Shown here in pieces: positions 15,086-23,100 of a stretch of DNA of 64,000 bases (position 1 is its first letter; each line of letters opens with the position of its first letter). Below the pieces are notes generated by a model. It was not told the DNA's origin. It made no database searches and saw nothing but the letters and a program-made list of their open reading frames with translations. The DNA is from JAICUY01 sp035708065. Its GTDB lineage: Bacteria > Chloroflexota > Limnocylindria > QHBO01. Location: contig DASSTC010000016.1 of the NCBI GenBank assembly GCA_035708065.1, positions 1 to 64,000 on the forward strand. The letters run 5' to 3'. Position numbers and translations under genes: made by a program.

Positions 15086-15913
15086 CTACCGCGGGGTCGT
15101 CACCACCGCGTCCTCACGCATCACCACCACCCGCGTTCGACCGGTCTTGCCTTTGAGCGCGAGCTCGCGTCGCTCGAGACTGTCCAGGCTCAACCCGGCT
15201 TCGGTCATCGCCGCCAGCGTCACCAGGAGCTCGCCGGCCGCCGCAGCCGCCGATAACCGCGCGGTCACGTTCACGATGTCGCCGAGCGCGGTGAACTCGA
15301 CGTGCTCATCGGTGCCCACTGCCCCGACGTATGCGATCCCCGCGTTCACCCCGATGCCGATCGGAACGCTCCGGTGTGCGTCCCGGCCACCGGTCGCCGC
15401 CAGCAGCTCGAGTCCGGCCCGCACCGCCTCGCCGGCCGGTGGGCCATCGGTCAGCGAGGGCAGGAAGATCCCGATCACCTCGTCACCGACGAACTTGTCG
15501 ACGAACGCGTCGTGTGCCACCAGGATGCCGTACGACGTCTGGTAGAAGCGATCGAGCAGCTGGCGGAACTCGGCCGGACGCATTCCCTCGGCGAGGGCCG
15601 TCGAGTTTCGGACGTCGGCGAACAGCAGCGCGCAATCGGTTTCTGCGCCCGCGCGCGTTCGATACAGCGCGGCGAAGCATCCACGGCAGTACTTGGGGTT
15701 TCCCGGCCACGGCCCGAGGTTGATCGCGCGCATGGCGGCGCCGCCGATGCCGCCGAACGGGCGGTGGCACATCTTGCAGCGCGGCGCGCTCGGCATCGAA
15801 CGCCAGATCCGTCGCAACCGCTTCTGGCGCTTGCCGCAAAGCTCTGCGGCCGCCGCACGCTCATCCACCGAGCCATTGTGGTCGGCGGCGGCAAGTCCCA
15901 GACTCGGCCTCAT
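15086..15913 (-). CDS. Class III adenylate/guanylate cyclase with N-terminal Cys cluster
   Basis: This protein of about 275 aa has a catalytic domain with the metal Asp in LLFADVRNSTALAEGM, a second metal Asp in VDKFVGDEVIGIFLP, and GDIVNVTARL. The N-terminal portion has CKMC, about 26 residues, then CRGC next to GPWPGNPKY, a possible Zn or Fe-S site. It is soluble, with no TM segment. The start is uncertain: ATG 15913 overlaps the divergent gene by 2 bp, and an internal ATG at 15796 would still keep the Cys cluster. The substrate (ATP or GTP) cannot be assigned safely. Confidence 0.8.
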   Translation of the reverse strand: MRPSLGLAAADHNGSVDERAAAAELCGKRQKRLRRIWRSMPSAPRCKMCHRPFGGIGGAAMRAINLGPWPGNPKYCRGCFAALYRTRAGAETDCALLFADVRNSTALAEGMRPAEFRQLLDRFYQTSYGILVAHDAFVDKFVGDEVIGIFLPSLTDGPPAGEAVRAGLELLAATGGRDAHRSVPIGIGVNAGIAYVGAVGTDEHVEFTALGDIVNVTARLSAAAAAGELLVTLAAMTEAGLSLDSLERRELALKGKTGRTRVVVMREDAVVTTPR

Positions 15914-16271
15914 GGATACGAGGATCACCTTCATCGGTTCGTTCCGCATCCCTGACTACGACGCCTGGCTGCCCGCCATGCAGGGGATGACACGCTTCGT
16001 GGCCGAACGCGTTCCGGGAGTCCTGTCGTTCGATGCCTATGTCGACGAGGGTCGCAGCCGCGGCACGGTCGTCTACGTCCACCCTGACGCCGACTCGCTG
16101 GACGAGCATCTGTCGGCCGCGGCAGACCAGATTCGTGTCGGCAGCGCCATGGTGGAGGTCACCGCCATCCGGATCCTCGGCACACCTCACCAGGCGACGG
16201 TCGACAGGTTGCGGGCGTCCGGGGCGCCGGTCGAAGTCGACGAGCGCGTCGACGGGTTCGCCAAAAGGTAA
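15912..16271 (+). CDS. Small ABM/dimeric-barrel-like protein
   Basis: This 119-aa protein starts MDTRITFIGSFRIPDYDAWLPAMQGM and contains VPGVLSFDAYVDEGRSRGTVVYVHPDADSLDEHL, an alternating strand/helix pattern like antibiotic-biosynthesis-monooxygenase dimeric barrels. The family assignment is tentative. It is divergent from the cyclase, with CAGACT 7 nt before its ATG, and is followed 8 bp later by the MFS gene, probably in one transcript. Confidence 0.6.
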   Translation: MDTRITFIGSFRIPDYDAWLPAMQGMTRFVAERVPGVLSFDAYVDEGRSRGTVVYVHPDADSLDEHLSAAADQIRVGSAMVEVTAIRILGTPHQATVDRLRASGAPVEVDERVDGFAKR

Positions 16272-16279
16272 CCCGGCGC

Positions 16280-17503
16280 TTGTCCGACGTCGCCCTCATC
16301 TTCGCGATCCAGGCGGTCCGCGCCGCGCTGTACGGCTTCGGCAGCATTCTGATCGGCGCCTCTCTGGCGCAGAGCGGCCTGGACGCCGCGGCCGTCGGAC
16401 TCGTCTTCACGGCGATGCTGGTCGGCATGGCGGTGTCCTCCCTGGCGGTCGGACGTTGGGGTGAGCGGCTGGGCCGGCGGCGTGCCTACGTTGTGCTCCT
16501 CGCGGTCATGGGCGTGGCCGGCGCCCTCTTCGCCCTCACGGACAGCGTTCCACTGCTCCTGCTCGCCGCGCTGACCGGCTGCCTCTCGACCGATCCGAAC
16601 GAGTCCGGCCCGATCACCACGCTCGAGCAGGCGATGCTGGCCGGCACTCCGCCGACCGAACGCGCCCGCGTCTACGGCCGCTACAACGCCCTGGCGTATC
16701 TGGCCGGGGCGGTCGGCGCGCTGCTGGCGGGCGGGCCGGCAGGGCTGCGCAACCTCATCCCGGCATTGCCGCCCGACCAGCGCTGGCTGCTCGTGCTGCC
16801 GCTCGGCGCGGTCGCCTGCGTGGTTCTCGCCGCGCACCTGTCGCCCGCTGCGGAGGTCGCACCCTCGAGGTCGCCGGTTGCGATGCCCGCCGGCGGACTG
16901 CAGCGCTCGCGCGGGATCGTGTTTCGCCTGTCGGGCCTCTTCGCGCTCGACGCGTTCGCCGGTGGGTTCGTCGTCCAGGCGTTCATGGTCTTCTGGTTCA
17001 GCCGCCAGTTCGGCGTCAACAGCGACGTCATGGGGCTCGTCTTCTTCGGGGTCGGTCTGCTGCAGGCTGCCTCGTCGATCGCCGCTGCGCGCGTTGCGGC
17101 GCGCATCGGGCTGCTGAACACGATGGTCTTCACCCACCTGCCGTCGAACGTGTTCCTGGCGGTCATCCCGTTCGCACCGTCGCTGCCGCTCGCGATCCTG
17201 TTCCTGCTGGCGCGATCCGCGCTGTCGCAGATGGACGTGCCGACCCGCCAGGCGTACGTCGCGGCCATGGTCGACCCCGAGGAGCGGACGGCGGCGGCGG
17301 CATACACCAACGCCTCGCGCTACGTGGCCCGGCCGGTCGGTCCGGCGCTGGCGTCGGCGGCGATGACCGTGACCGTCGGGCTGCCGTTCGTGATCGCCGG
17401 CGGGTTGAAGGTCGTCTACGACCTGCTGCTGCTGGGCACGTTCCGCGGCGTCGAGCTGCCGGAGGGAGCTGGCGCGGGAGGTGGCGCTTCCCGACTGGGC
17501 TGA
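16280..17503 (+). CDS. MFS transporter
   Basis: This 407-aa protein of about 12 TM segments probably starts with TTG, 8 bp after the previous stop. GRWGERLGRRRAYV is the loop 2-3 MFS motif, and RQAYVAAMVDPEERTAAAAYTNASRYVARPVGPAL is typical of a cytoplasmic loop of MFS drug or metabolite exporters. The central loop after TM6 is short. The substrate is unknown. The C-terminal tail is Gly-rich. Confidence 0.85.
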   Translation: MSDVALIFAIQAVRAALYGFGSILIGASLAQSGLDAAAVGLVFTAMLVGMAVSSLAVGRWGERLGRRRAYVVLLAVMGVAGALFALTDSVPLLLLAALTGCLSTDPNESGPITTLEQAMLAGTPPTERARVYGRYNALAYLAGAVGALLAGGPAGLRNLIPALPPDQRWLLVLPLGAVACVVLAAHLSPAAEVAPSRSPVAMPAGGLQRSRGIVFRLSGLFALDAFAGGFVVQAFMVFWFSRQFGVNSDVMGLVFFGVGLLQAASSIAAARVAARIGLLNTMVFTHLPSNVFLAVIPFAPSLPLAILFLLARSALSQMDVPTRQAYVAAMVDPEERTAAAAYTNASRYVARPVGPALASAAMTVTVGLPFVIAGGLKVVYDLLLLGTFRGVELPEGAGAGGGASRLG

Positions 17504-17523
17504 TGCGCACCCGGAGCGCAATG

Positions 17524-17545
17524 GCTCGCCGCAGCTGCGTCGAGC
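17524..17545. other. 22-bp near-perfect palindrome in a convergent gap
   Basis: Arms centred on CGCAGCTGCG (GCTCG on the left, CGAGC on the right) match at all but one base pair. There is no loop or T-tract, so it is not a standard terminator. It lies between convergent genes ending at 17503 and 17684. No gene was seen in the rest of that 180-bp gap. Confidence 0.5.
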
Positions 17546-17683
17546 GCGCATTTGTCGCTGCTGTGCGCGGTATCTGCCTCGGGGCACCCCCGCGCGGCAG
17601 GTTCTCAGCTCCGCGGAGCGTGGCGACCGGTCGTCAGAGCCATCCCGGCGGTGTTAGCGCGCAGATCCGCGACATTTGACGCT

Positions 17684-18121
17684 TCAAGCGCCCGCGGTGC
17701 TCGGCCCCAGCGCCCACGAAGTCCAGTGCTCGATGCTCAGAACCATCGCCGCGCCGAACGGTGTCGACCAGGTCCGGTACTGCTCGTACTTCGCCTGGAG
17801 CAACCGGATCGTCAGCTCGCGCTCCGGCCCGTCCTCGACGATCCGCGCCGAGCCGGCGACGCGCACCCACCAGAGCCGATCCCAGTCCTCGTCGTACGCA
17901 TCGGCCAGCAACGAGACCGCCGGATTCGCGCGGATGTTGCGAAATCGCAGCAGGTCCAGGGCGTCCTTGGGCTTGGGATCGGCGATGGAATAGAGACGGT
18001 CACCCTCGAGCGCGAAGACGATCGGCACGACGTGCGGCCGGCCATCGGTCCGGACGGTGGCGAGGTACGCCACGCGCGATGCGGCGAGGCGACGGCGTGC
18101 CTCCGCGGCCGTGAGGCGCAT
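17684..18121 (-). CDS. PPOX-class F420-dependent oxidoreductase-like protein (Rv0121 type)
   Basis: This 145-aa split-barrel flavin/deazaflavin-binding protein opens with ARRRLAASRVAYLATVRTDGRPHVVPIVFAL, then DLLRFRNIRANPAVSLLADAYDEDWDRLWWVRVAGSARIV. This matches the small PPOX-class group assigned to coenzyme F420 in mycobacteria. Its activity is unknown. It lies 9 bp downstream of the G6PDH-type F420 oxidoreductase, so the pair is an F420-associated operon. Confidence 0.8.
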   Translation of the reverse strand: MRLTAAEARRRLAASRVAYLATVRTDGRPHVVPIVFALEGDRLYSIADPKPKDALDLLRFRNIRANPAVSLLADAYDEDWDRLWWVRVAGSARIVEDGPERELTIRLLQAKYEQYRTWSTPFGAAMVLSIEHWTSWALGPSTAGA

Positions 18122-18130
18122 CGGTGCGGG

Positions 18131-19120
18131 CTAGGAGAGCTTCAGGCGGGGAAGCACCTTCTCGGCGAAGGTCGCGATGAACGTCGGCTGGTCGCGCCCG
18201 ACGTTGTGCAGGTAGATCTCGTCGAAGCCCATGTCGACGAAGTTCTGCAGCTGCTCGACGTGCGCGTCGAGGTCGGCGCTGATCAGCATCCGGTTCTTGA
18301 AGTCCTTGAGCTGCACCAGCTTCGCCATGTTGGCGAAGTCCTCCGGGTTCTTGATGTCCTGCTTCGGGAATGGCATGCCGCCGTTCGGCCACTCGAGGAC
18401 CGCCTGCTCCTCGGCCTCGGCCTGCGTCGGCGCCCAGGAGACGTGCACCTGCAGCTGCGTCTTCATGGCCGATGCGTCCTTGCCCGCCTCCGCCGCTCCC
18501 TCGCGGAACTTGTCCCACAGCATGTTGATCTTCTCGTCGGCGGCCCCGACGGTGATGATCCCGTCGGCGTACTTGCCGGTGCGCTTGGCGTTGACCGGGC
18601 CAGCGGTCGCCACGTAGACCGGCACCGGCTGCTCCGGCCGGGTGTACAGCTTCGCCGACTCGAGCGTGAAGTAGGTGCCCTGATGCTTGACGACCTTGCC
18701 GGTGAACAGCTTGTTGATGACCTCGATCGCCTCGAACATCATCGCGCTGCGCACGCCGACCTCCGGCCAGTTCGGGCCGATGACGTGCTCGTTGAGTGCC
18801 TCGCCGGCGCCGAGCCCCAGCCAGAATCGCCCGGGATACATCGCGCCCAGCGTGGCGGCGGCATGCGCGATGACCGCGGGGTGGTACCGAAATCCGGGAC
18901 AGGTGACCGCGGTGCCGAACGGCAGGCTGGTGCGCTCGCCCAGCGCGCCCATGAAGCTCCACGCGAAGGCGGCGTTGCCCTGCTGCGGCGTCCACGGGTG
19001 GAAGTGCTCGCTCACCTGGAAACCGGCGTCGAATCCGGCAGATTCCGCATGGGCGCACCAGTCGAGCAGGTCGGTCGGGTGGAACTGCTCGAGCATGGCC
19101 GCGTAACCGATCTTGGTCAT
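18131..19120 (-). CDS. LLM-family F420-dependent oxidoreductase, G6PDH (FGD) family
   Basis: This 329-aa TIM-barrel protein has the conserved opening KIGYAAMLEQFHPTDLLDWCAHAESAGFDAGFQVSEHFHPWTP, then GAGEALNEHVIGPNWP and VYVATAGPVNAKRTGKYADGIITVG. This is the FGD-like branch that reduces F420 with sugar phosphates or alcohols. The substrate is not provable here. It starts at ATG 19120 with GAGGGA upstream and shares a palindromic divergent promoter region with the racemase-family gene. Confidence 0.88.
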   Translation of the reverse strand: MTKIGYAAMLEQFHPTDLLDWCAHAESAGFDAGFQVSEHFHPWTPQQGNAAFAWSFMGALGERTSLPFGTAVTCPGFRYHPAVIAHAAATLGAMYPGRFWLGLGAGEALNEHVIGPNWPEVGVRSAMMFEAIEVINKLFTGKVVKHQGTYFTLESAKLYTRPEQPVPVYVATAGPVNAKRTGKYADGIITVGAADEKINMLWDKFREGAAEAGKDASAMKTQLQVHVSWAPTQAEAEEQAVLEWPNGGMPFPKQDIKNPEDFANMAKLVQLKDFKNRMLISADLDAHVEQLQNFVDMGFDEIYLHNVGRDQPTFIATFAEKVLPRLKLS

Positions 19121-19135
19121 CCGTCCCTCGTCTGC

Positions 19136-19152
19136 GTAGGCTTACAGCCTAC
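19136..19152. promoter_or_regulatory. Divergent palindrome GTAGGC-N5-GCCTAC
   Basis: Six-bp arms with spacer TTACA lie in the 64-bp gap between the divergent FGD-like and racemase-like genes. TAGGCT-like -10 sequences overlap it on both strands, so one bound protein could block both promoters. Confidence 0.45.
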
Positions 19153-19184
19153 CGGCTTCTCAGGTGGACCGATGAGGAGGCGTC

Positions 19185-20249
19185 GTGAAGCTAGGGCGAC
19201 TCATCACGGCGGTGGACGCGCACGCGGGCGGCGAGCCCGGCCGGGTGATCACCGGCGGCGTGCTCGACGTTTCCGGCGCGACGATGTTCGACAAGATGGT
19301 GCACCTGCGCGAGCACGGCGACTCGCTTCGTCGGCTGATGTTGCGCGAGCCGCGCGGCTACCCGGCGCTGTGCTGCAACCTCATCCTCCCGGCGACGCAT
19401 CCGGAGGCCGATGCGGGCTTCGTGATCATGGAGCAGGCGGAGTATCCGCCGATGTCCGGGTCGAACACGATCTGCACCGTCACCGTTCTGCTCGAGACGG
19501 GGATGCTGCCGATGCTCGAGCCTGAGACGGTGCTGATCCTGGAGGCGCCGGCCGGGCTGATTCGCGTCCGTGCAGCGTGCGCCGACGGCAAGGTCACCGG
19601 CGTCACGTTCGAGAACGTGCCGGCCTTTGCCGTTCATCTCGGCGTGCCGGTCGAGGTGCCGGAGGTGGGCACCGTTGCCGTCGACGTTGCGTGGGGCGGG
19701 ATGTTCTACGCCATCGCCGAGGCGGCGCCATTGGGCTTTGCGATCACGCCGGACGAGGGCCGCGACCTCGTGCGCATCGGCGAGATGATCAAGGCGGCGA
19801 CCCGCGAGCAGTACCCGGTGCGCCACCCGGACAACGACAGGATCGAGGGCGTCTCGATCATGCAGTTCTCGGGGCCGCCATCGGTCGACGGCGCCGACAT
19901 GAAGAACACCGTCGTCGTCTCGTCGGGGGCGTTCGACTGGGAGCGGCCGTCGACCTGGACCGGCGTCCTCGATCGCTCGCCGTGCGGGACCGGCACCTGC
20001 GCCCGGATGGCGACGCTGCACGCCCGCGGGCAGCTGGGGATCGGGCAGCCGTTCGTCCACGAGGGGATCCTCGGGACGACGTGGACGGGTCGGCTGCTGC
20101 GCGAGGCGCGCGTCGGCGAGTACGCGGCGGTCGTGCCCGAGCTGACCGGCGCCGCGTGGATCACGGGGATTGCCTCGTACGTCGTCGACGCCGAGGATCC
20201 CTTCCCCGAGGGCTTCACCGTCGGGGATCTCTGGGCGAGCGGCGACTAG
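19185..20249 (+). CDS. Proline racemase family: probable hydroxyproline epimerase/dehydratase
   Basis: This 354-aa protein has a Shine-Dalgarno (GATGAGGAGG) before GTG 19185. DAHAGGEPGRVITGG is the family opening. The first catalytic position is Ser (YPPMSGSNTIC) instead of the Cys of true racemases; the second Cys is kept (DRSPCGTGTCARMATLHARG). In this family a Ser or Thr at the first site is associated with trans-3-hydroxy-L-proline dehydratase-like activity, so plain proline racemase is unlikely. Acetamidase and APC permease genes follow, suggesting uptake and use of nitrogen compounds. Confidence 0.85.
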   Translation: MKLGRLITAVDAHAGGEPGRVITGGVLDVSGATMFDKMVHLREHGDSLRRLMLREPRGYPALCCNLILPATHPEADAGFVIMEQAEYPPMSGSNTICTVTVLLETGMLPMLEPETVLILEAPAGLIRVRAACADGKVTGVTFENVPAFAVHLGVPVEVPEVGTVAVDVAWGGMFYAIAEAAPLGFAITPDEGRDLVRIGEMIKAATREQYPVRHPDNDRIEGVSIMQFSGPPSVDGADMKNTVVVSSGAFDWERPSTWTGVLDRSPCGTGTCARMATLHARGQLGIGQPFVHEGILGTTWTGRLLREARVGEYAAVVPELTGAAWITGIASYVVDAEDPFPEGFTVGDLWASGD

Positions 20250-20355
20250 TCGTTCCACGCGTTCTGGCTCGGCGGCGCATGCACCAGAGGCATGCCAGCT
20301 GGCGCAACGGCGCCTCCCCGCGACCGACATTGCGCCCGGTGCGACAATGCGGCCG

Positions 20356-21297
20356 ATGGTAGGCAACGCCCCGAGCATCCACGTCAACCGCGACCAGAAT
20401 CATCTCGCCTGGGACCCGGCCATCGAGCCGGTGGCGAGCGTGGCCTCCGGCGAGATCATCGAGTTCGACTGCCTCGACGCGTCCAACGGCGAGCTCACCG
20501 CAGACTCGACGACCGATTCGCTGGCGACCCTCAACTTCGACCGCGTCGACCAGGTCACCGGGCCGGTTGAGGTCGAGGGCGCCGAGCCGGGGGACACCCT
20601 GCAGATCGACCTGCTCGAGTTCGAGCACGCCGACTGGGGTTGGACGGCGAACATCTCGGGCTTTGGTCTGCTGGCCGACGAGTTTCCAGACGGCTTCTAC
20701 AAGGTCACGCGCCTCACACCCGGCGCGCAACGCGCCGAATTCTGGCCGGGCATCAACCTGCCGCTGGCGCCGTTCTGCGGTGAGATCGGTGTGGCGCCGC
20801 GGACCGGGCCGCTGTCGACCATCCCGCCGGACGTCCACGGCGGCAACATGGACACGCGCCATCTGGTCGCCGGCTCGACGCTCTTTCTCCCGGTGTTCCA
20901 CCGCGGCGCCCGCCTGTCCATGGGCGACGGCCACGCCACCCAGGGCGATGGCGAGGTGTGCGGCACGGCCATCGAGACGCCCATGCGTGTCCGGGTGCGG
21001 GTCACCGTCCGCAAGGACCTGAAGGTCACCGGCCCCGAGTTCGTTGCCGCACCTGACCCACATGCCGAGCTGCGCAACGGGAAGCGTTACGCGACGGACG
21101 GCATCGGTCCGGACCTGATGGTCGCGGCACGCGACGCGGTGAAGCGCATGATCGACTGGCTCGGCCGCGAGCACGGCCTGGAGCCGATCGAGGCCTACCT
21201 GCTGTGCAGCACGGCGATCGACCTGCGCATCAGCGAGATCGTCGACCAGCCGAACTTCATCGTCACCGCCCACTGCCCGCTGGGGATCTTCGCGTGA
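20356..21297 (+). CDS. Acetamidase/formamidase family protein
   Basis: This 313-aa protein shows HVNRDQNHLAWDPAIEPV, FCGEIGVAP, PPDVHGGNMDTRHLVAGSTLFLPVFHRGARLSMGDGHATQGDGEVCGTAIE and CPLGIFA, all characteristic of the FmdA/AmdA family that hydrolyses short amides to ammonia and acid. ATG 20356 was preferred over 20347 because GACAAT lies 7 nt upstream. It is followed by a strong hairpin terminator and a convergent APC permease. Confidence 0.9.
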   Translation: MVGNAPSIHVNRDQNHLAWDPAIEPVASVASGEIIEFDCLDASNGELTADSTTDSLATLNFDRVDQVTGPVEVEGAEPGDTLQIDLLEFEHADWGWTANISGFGLLADEFPDGFYKVTRLTPGAQRAEFWPGINLPLAPFCGEIGVAPRTGPLSTIPPDVHGGNMDTRHLVAGSTLFLPVFHRGARLSMGDGHATQGDGEVCGTAIETPMRVRVRVTVRKDLKVTGPEFVAAPDPHAELRNGKRYATDGIGPDLMVAARDAVKRMIDWLGREHGLEPIEAYLLCSTAIDLRISEIVDQPNFIVTAHCPLGIFA

Positions 21298-21303
21298 GGA
21301 AAC

Positions 21304-21325
21304 GGGCCGGCGTCGTCGCCGGCCC
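21304..21325. terminator. Bidirectional hairpin between convergent genes
   Basis: A perfect 9-bp GC stem (GGGCCGGCG and CGCCGGCCC) with loop TCGT lies between the stops of the acetamidase (21297) and the APC permease (21351). There is no T-tract, so it would act as a GC-rich bidirectional terminator or a Rho-assisted stop. Confidence 0.65.
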
Positions 21326-21350
21326 GCATCGGTCAAGCCCGGCTGACGGC

Positions 21351-22865
21351 CTAGTCGGTCGACTCGCCGCCGTAGACCTCGCCCATGCGCTCCAGGCTCT
21401 CCGGGTTCGTCGAGCGGAGGTAGAAGTACAGGGCGATGCCGATGAGCACCCACACCGCGACGATCGGCGCGCACCAGCGCAGCGCGTTGGTGTACGGGTC
21501 GAGCGTGACGTCGAGCAACGGAATGGTCACCCCGCCGATGACTGCCAGCGCGGCCGGGATCATGGCCAGCACGCCCAGGATCGGCACGACGAGGTGCTTG
21601 ATGACGTTGAACTCGTCACGCCGCTCGCGCCAGAAGTAGCCGATGCAGGCGAAGTTCACCGCCATGTAGATGAACGCGAAGATCAGCCCGAGCATGGTGC
21701 CCAGGAAGACGTACACGTTGAGAGGACCGAAGCTCGCCGCGCCCTCGGGCGTCGGATACGGGTCGTTGGCCAGCACGAAGCCGAGGATCACGGCGATGAT
21801 CAGCGCGCTGATCGCCTGGAAGTGGACCGCGTTGATGGGCGCCCGCGTCTCGGGCGAGACCGCCGCGAACCAGCGCGGGAGCAGGCGGACGCGTCCCATG
21901 GCGAACAGCGAGCGCGTGGCCGCCGTGGCGCCGGAGTTGGCGTTGGCGATCGAGCTGTTGAGAATGGCGAACACGACCAGCAGGCCGCCGAGCGTGCCGA
22001 GCACCTGGGTCGCCATGCCGCCCCACGGATCGCCGTCGTTGAAGCTGAGGAAGTCGCCCATCTTGTCAGGGCCGAAGAAGACGGTCGCGGCGTAGTAGTT
22101 GAAGACGTAGAACAGGCCGACCACGATCGCCGACCAGATGACGGCCCGCGGGATGGTCGTTCTCGGTTCCCTGGTCTCCTCACCCAGCGGTGCCGCCGCC
22201 TCGAAGCCAATGAACGCCAGCAGGCAGAAGATCATCCCTTGGAAGGCGGGTCGCACCCCGTCGGCACCCGGGACGAACACGCTCAGCGTGTTCCGCGAGC
22301 CGGCGTTGACGATCAGCAGCAGGCTGATCAGCACGAAGATTGCGATCTCGATGATCCCCAGCACCAGCCCGGTCCGCGTCGACAGGCCAACGCCGCGGTA
22401 GTTCAGCCACCACACCAGCAGGCCGCACAGGATTGCGAGCGGCACCCAGGCGAGGTTGAAGTCGACGTTCAGGTACTCCGACAGGAAGATCGCACCGTAG
22501 AAGCCGAAGCCGCCGAGCAGGAGCGGCATCACCAGCGGCTCGGCCAGCGCGAAGCTCCAGGCCACCAGCCAGCCGAAGAACGAGCCGAGGCCGCGGCGCA
22601 CGTAGGTGAACATGCCGCCCGCCGAGGGAAGGTGGCGAGCCAGCTCGGCCATCGAGAAGGCCGTGAAGAGCACGGCGATCATGGCGAACAGCACGGCCAG
22701 CGGCGTGATGCCGCCGGCGAAGCCCGTCGCGGCGCCGATCGACAGCGCAGTCGCCACGGCCGGTGCCATGTGGGTGACCGACTGGAACAGCACCTCGGGC
22801 AGGCCGATGGCGTTGCGTTCCAGCTGGGTGGGCGCGCCCCCCGGAGAATCGACTGCAGCGGTCAC
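21351..22865 (-). CDS. APC-family amino acid/amine permease
   Basis: This 504-aa protein of about 12-13 TM helices starts with GTG 22865, with GGAGG-type sequence upstream. The consensus APC stretch GLPEVLFQSVTHMAPAVA is at TM1 and GFEAAAPLGEETREPRTTIPRAV at TM6-7. It would import an amino acid, amine or similar solute by proton or solute coupling. The substrate is unknown, but its position beside hydroxyproline-type and amidase genes suggests an amino acid or imino acid. A TACTAT -10 candidate lies about 75 nt upstream on the minus strand. Confidence 0.88.
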   Translation of the reverse strand: MTAAVDSPGGAPTQLERNAIGLPEVLFQSVTHMAPAVATALSIGAATGFAGGITPLAVLFAMIAVLFTAFSMAELARHLPSAGGMFTYVRRGLGSFFGWLVAWSFALAEPLVMPLLLGGFGFYGAIFLSEYLNVDFNLAWVPLAILCGLLVWWLNYRGVGLSTRTGLVLGIIEIAIFVLISLLLIVNAGSRNTLSVFVPGADGVRPAFQGMIFCLLAFIGFEAAAPLGEETREPRTTIPRAVIWSAIVVGLFYVFNYYAATVFFGPDKMGDFLSFNDGDPWGGMATQVLGTLGGLLVVFAILNSSIANANSGATAATRSLFAMGRVRLLPRWFAAVSPETRAPINAVHFQAISALIIAVILGFVLANDPYPTPEGAASFGPLNVYVFLGTMLGLIFAFIYMAVNFACIGYFWRERRDEFNVIKHLVVPILGVLAMIPAALAVIGGVTIPLLDVTLDPYTNALRWCAPIVAVWVLIGIALYFYLRSTNPESLERMGEVYGGESTD

Positions 22866-23100
22866 GGGTTTGGCCTCCGATGCCTCCGTTGGTCAGCGTC
22901 CGGCCGACGCCAGGTCGGCCGTGGGCGCGGACCTCGCGACATAGTAGATACCCGTGTCCAGACCCCACCACGCTCTGTGCGCCAGGCCGGACGCCCGGCG
23001 TGATGAGACCCGGGCGCCGATCTGTATGCGCACCGCGCATGTGGCCAGTCAACTCGGCACCTCCGTGCACGACCGGCGCACGCGTGGCACCCTTAGGCCG

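Noticed and set aside
22970..23100. Molybdenum cofactor riboswitch upstream of moaA
   Set aside because: The leader is GC-rich and can fold, but I could not match the conserved Moco-RNA elements, so no riboswitch is claimed.
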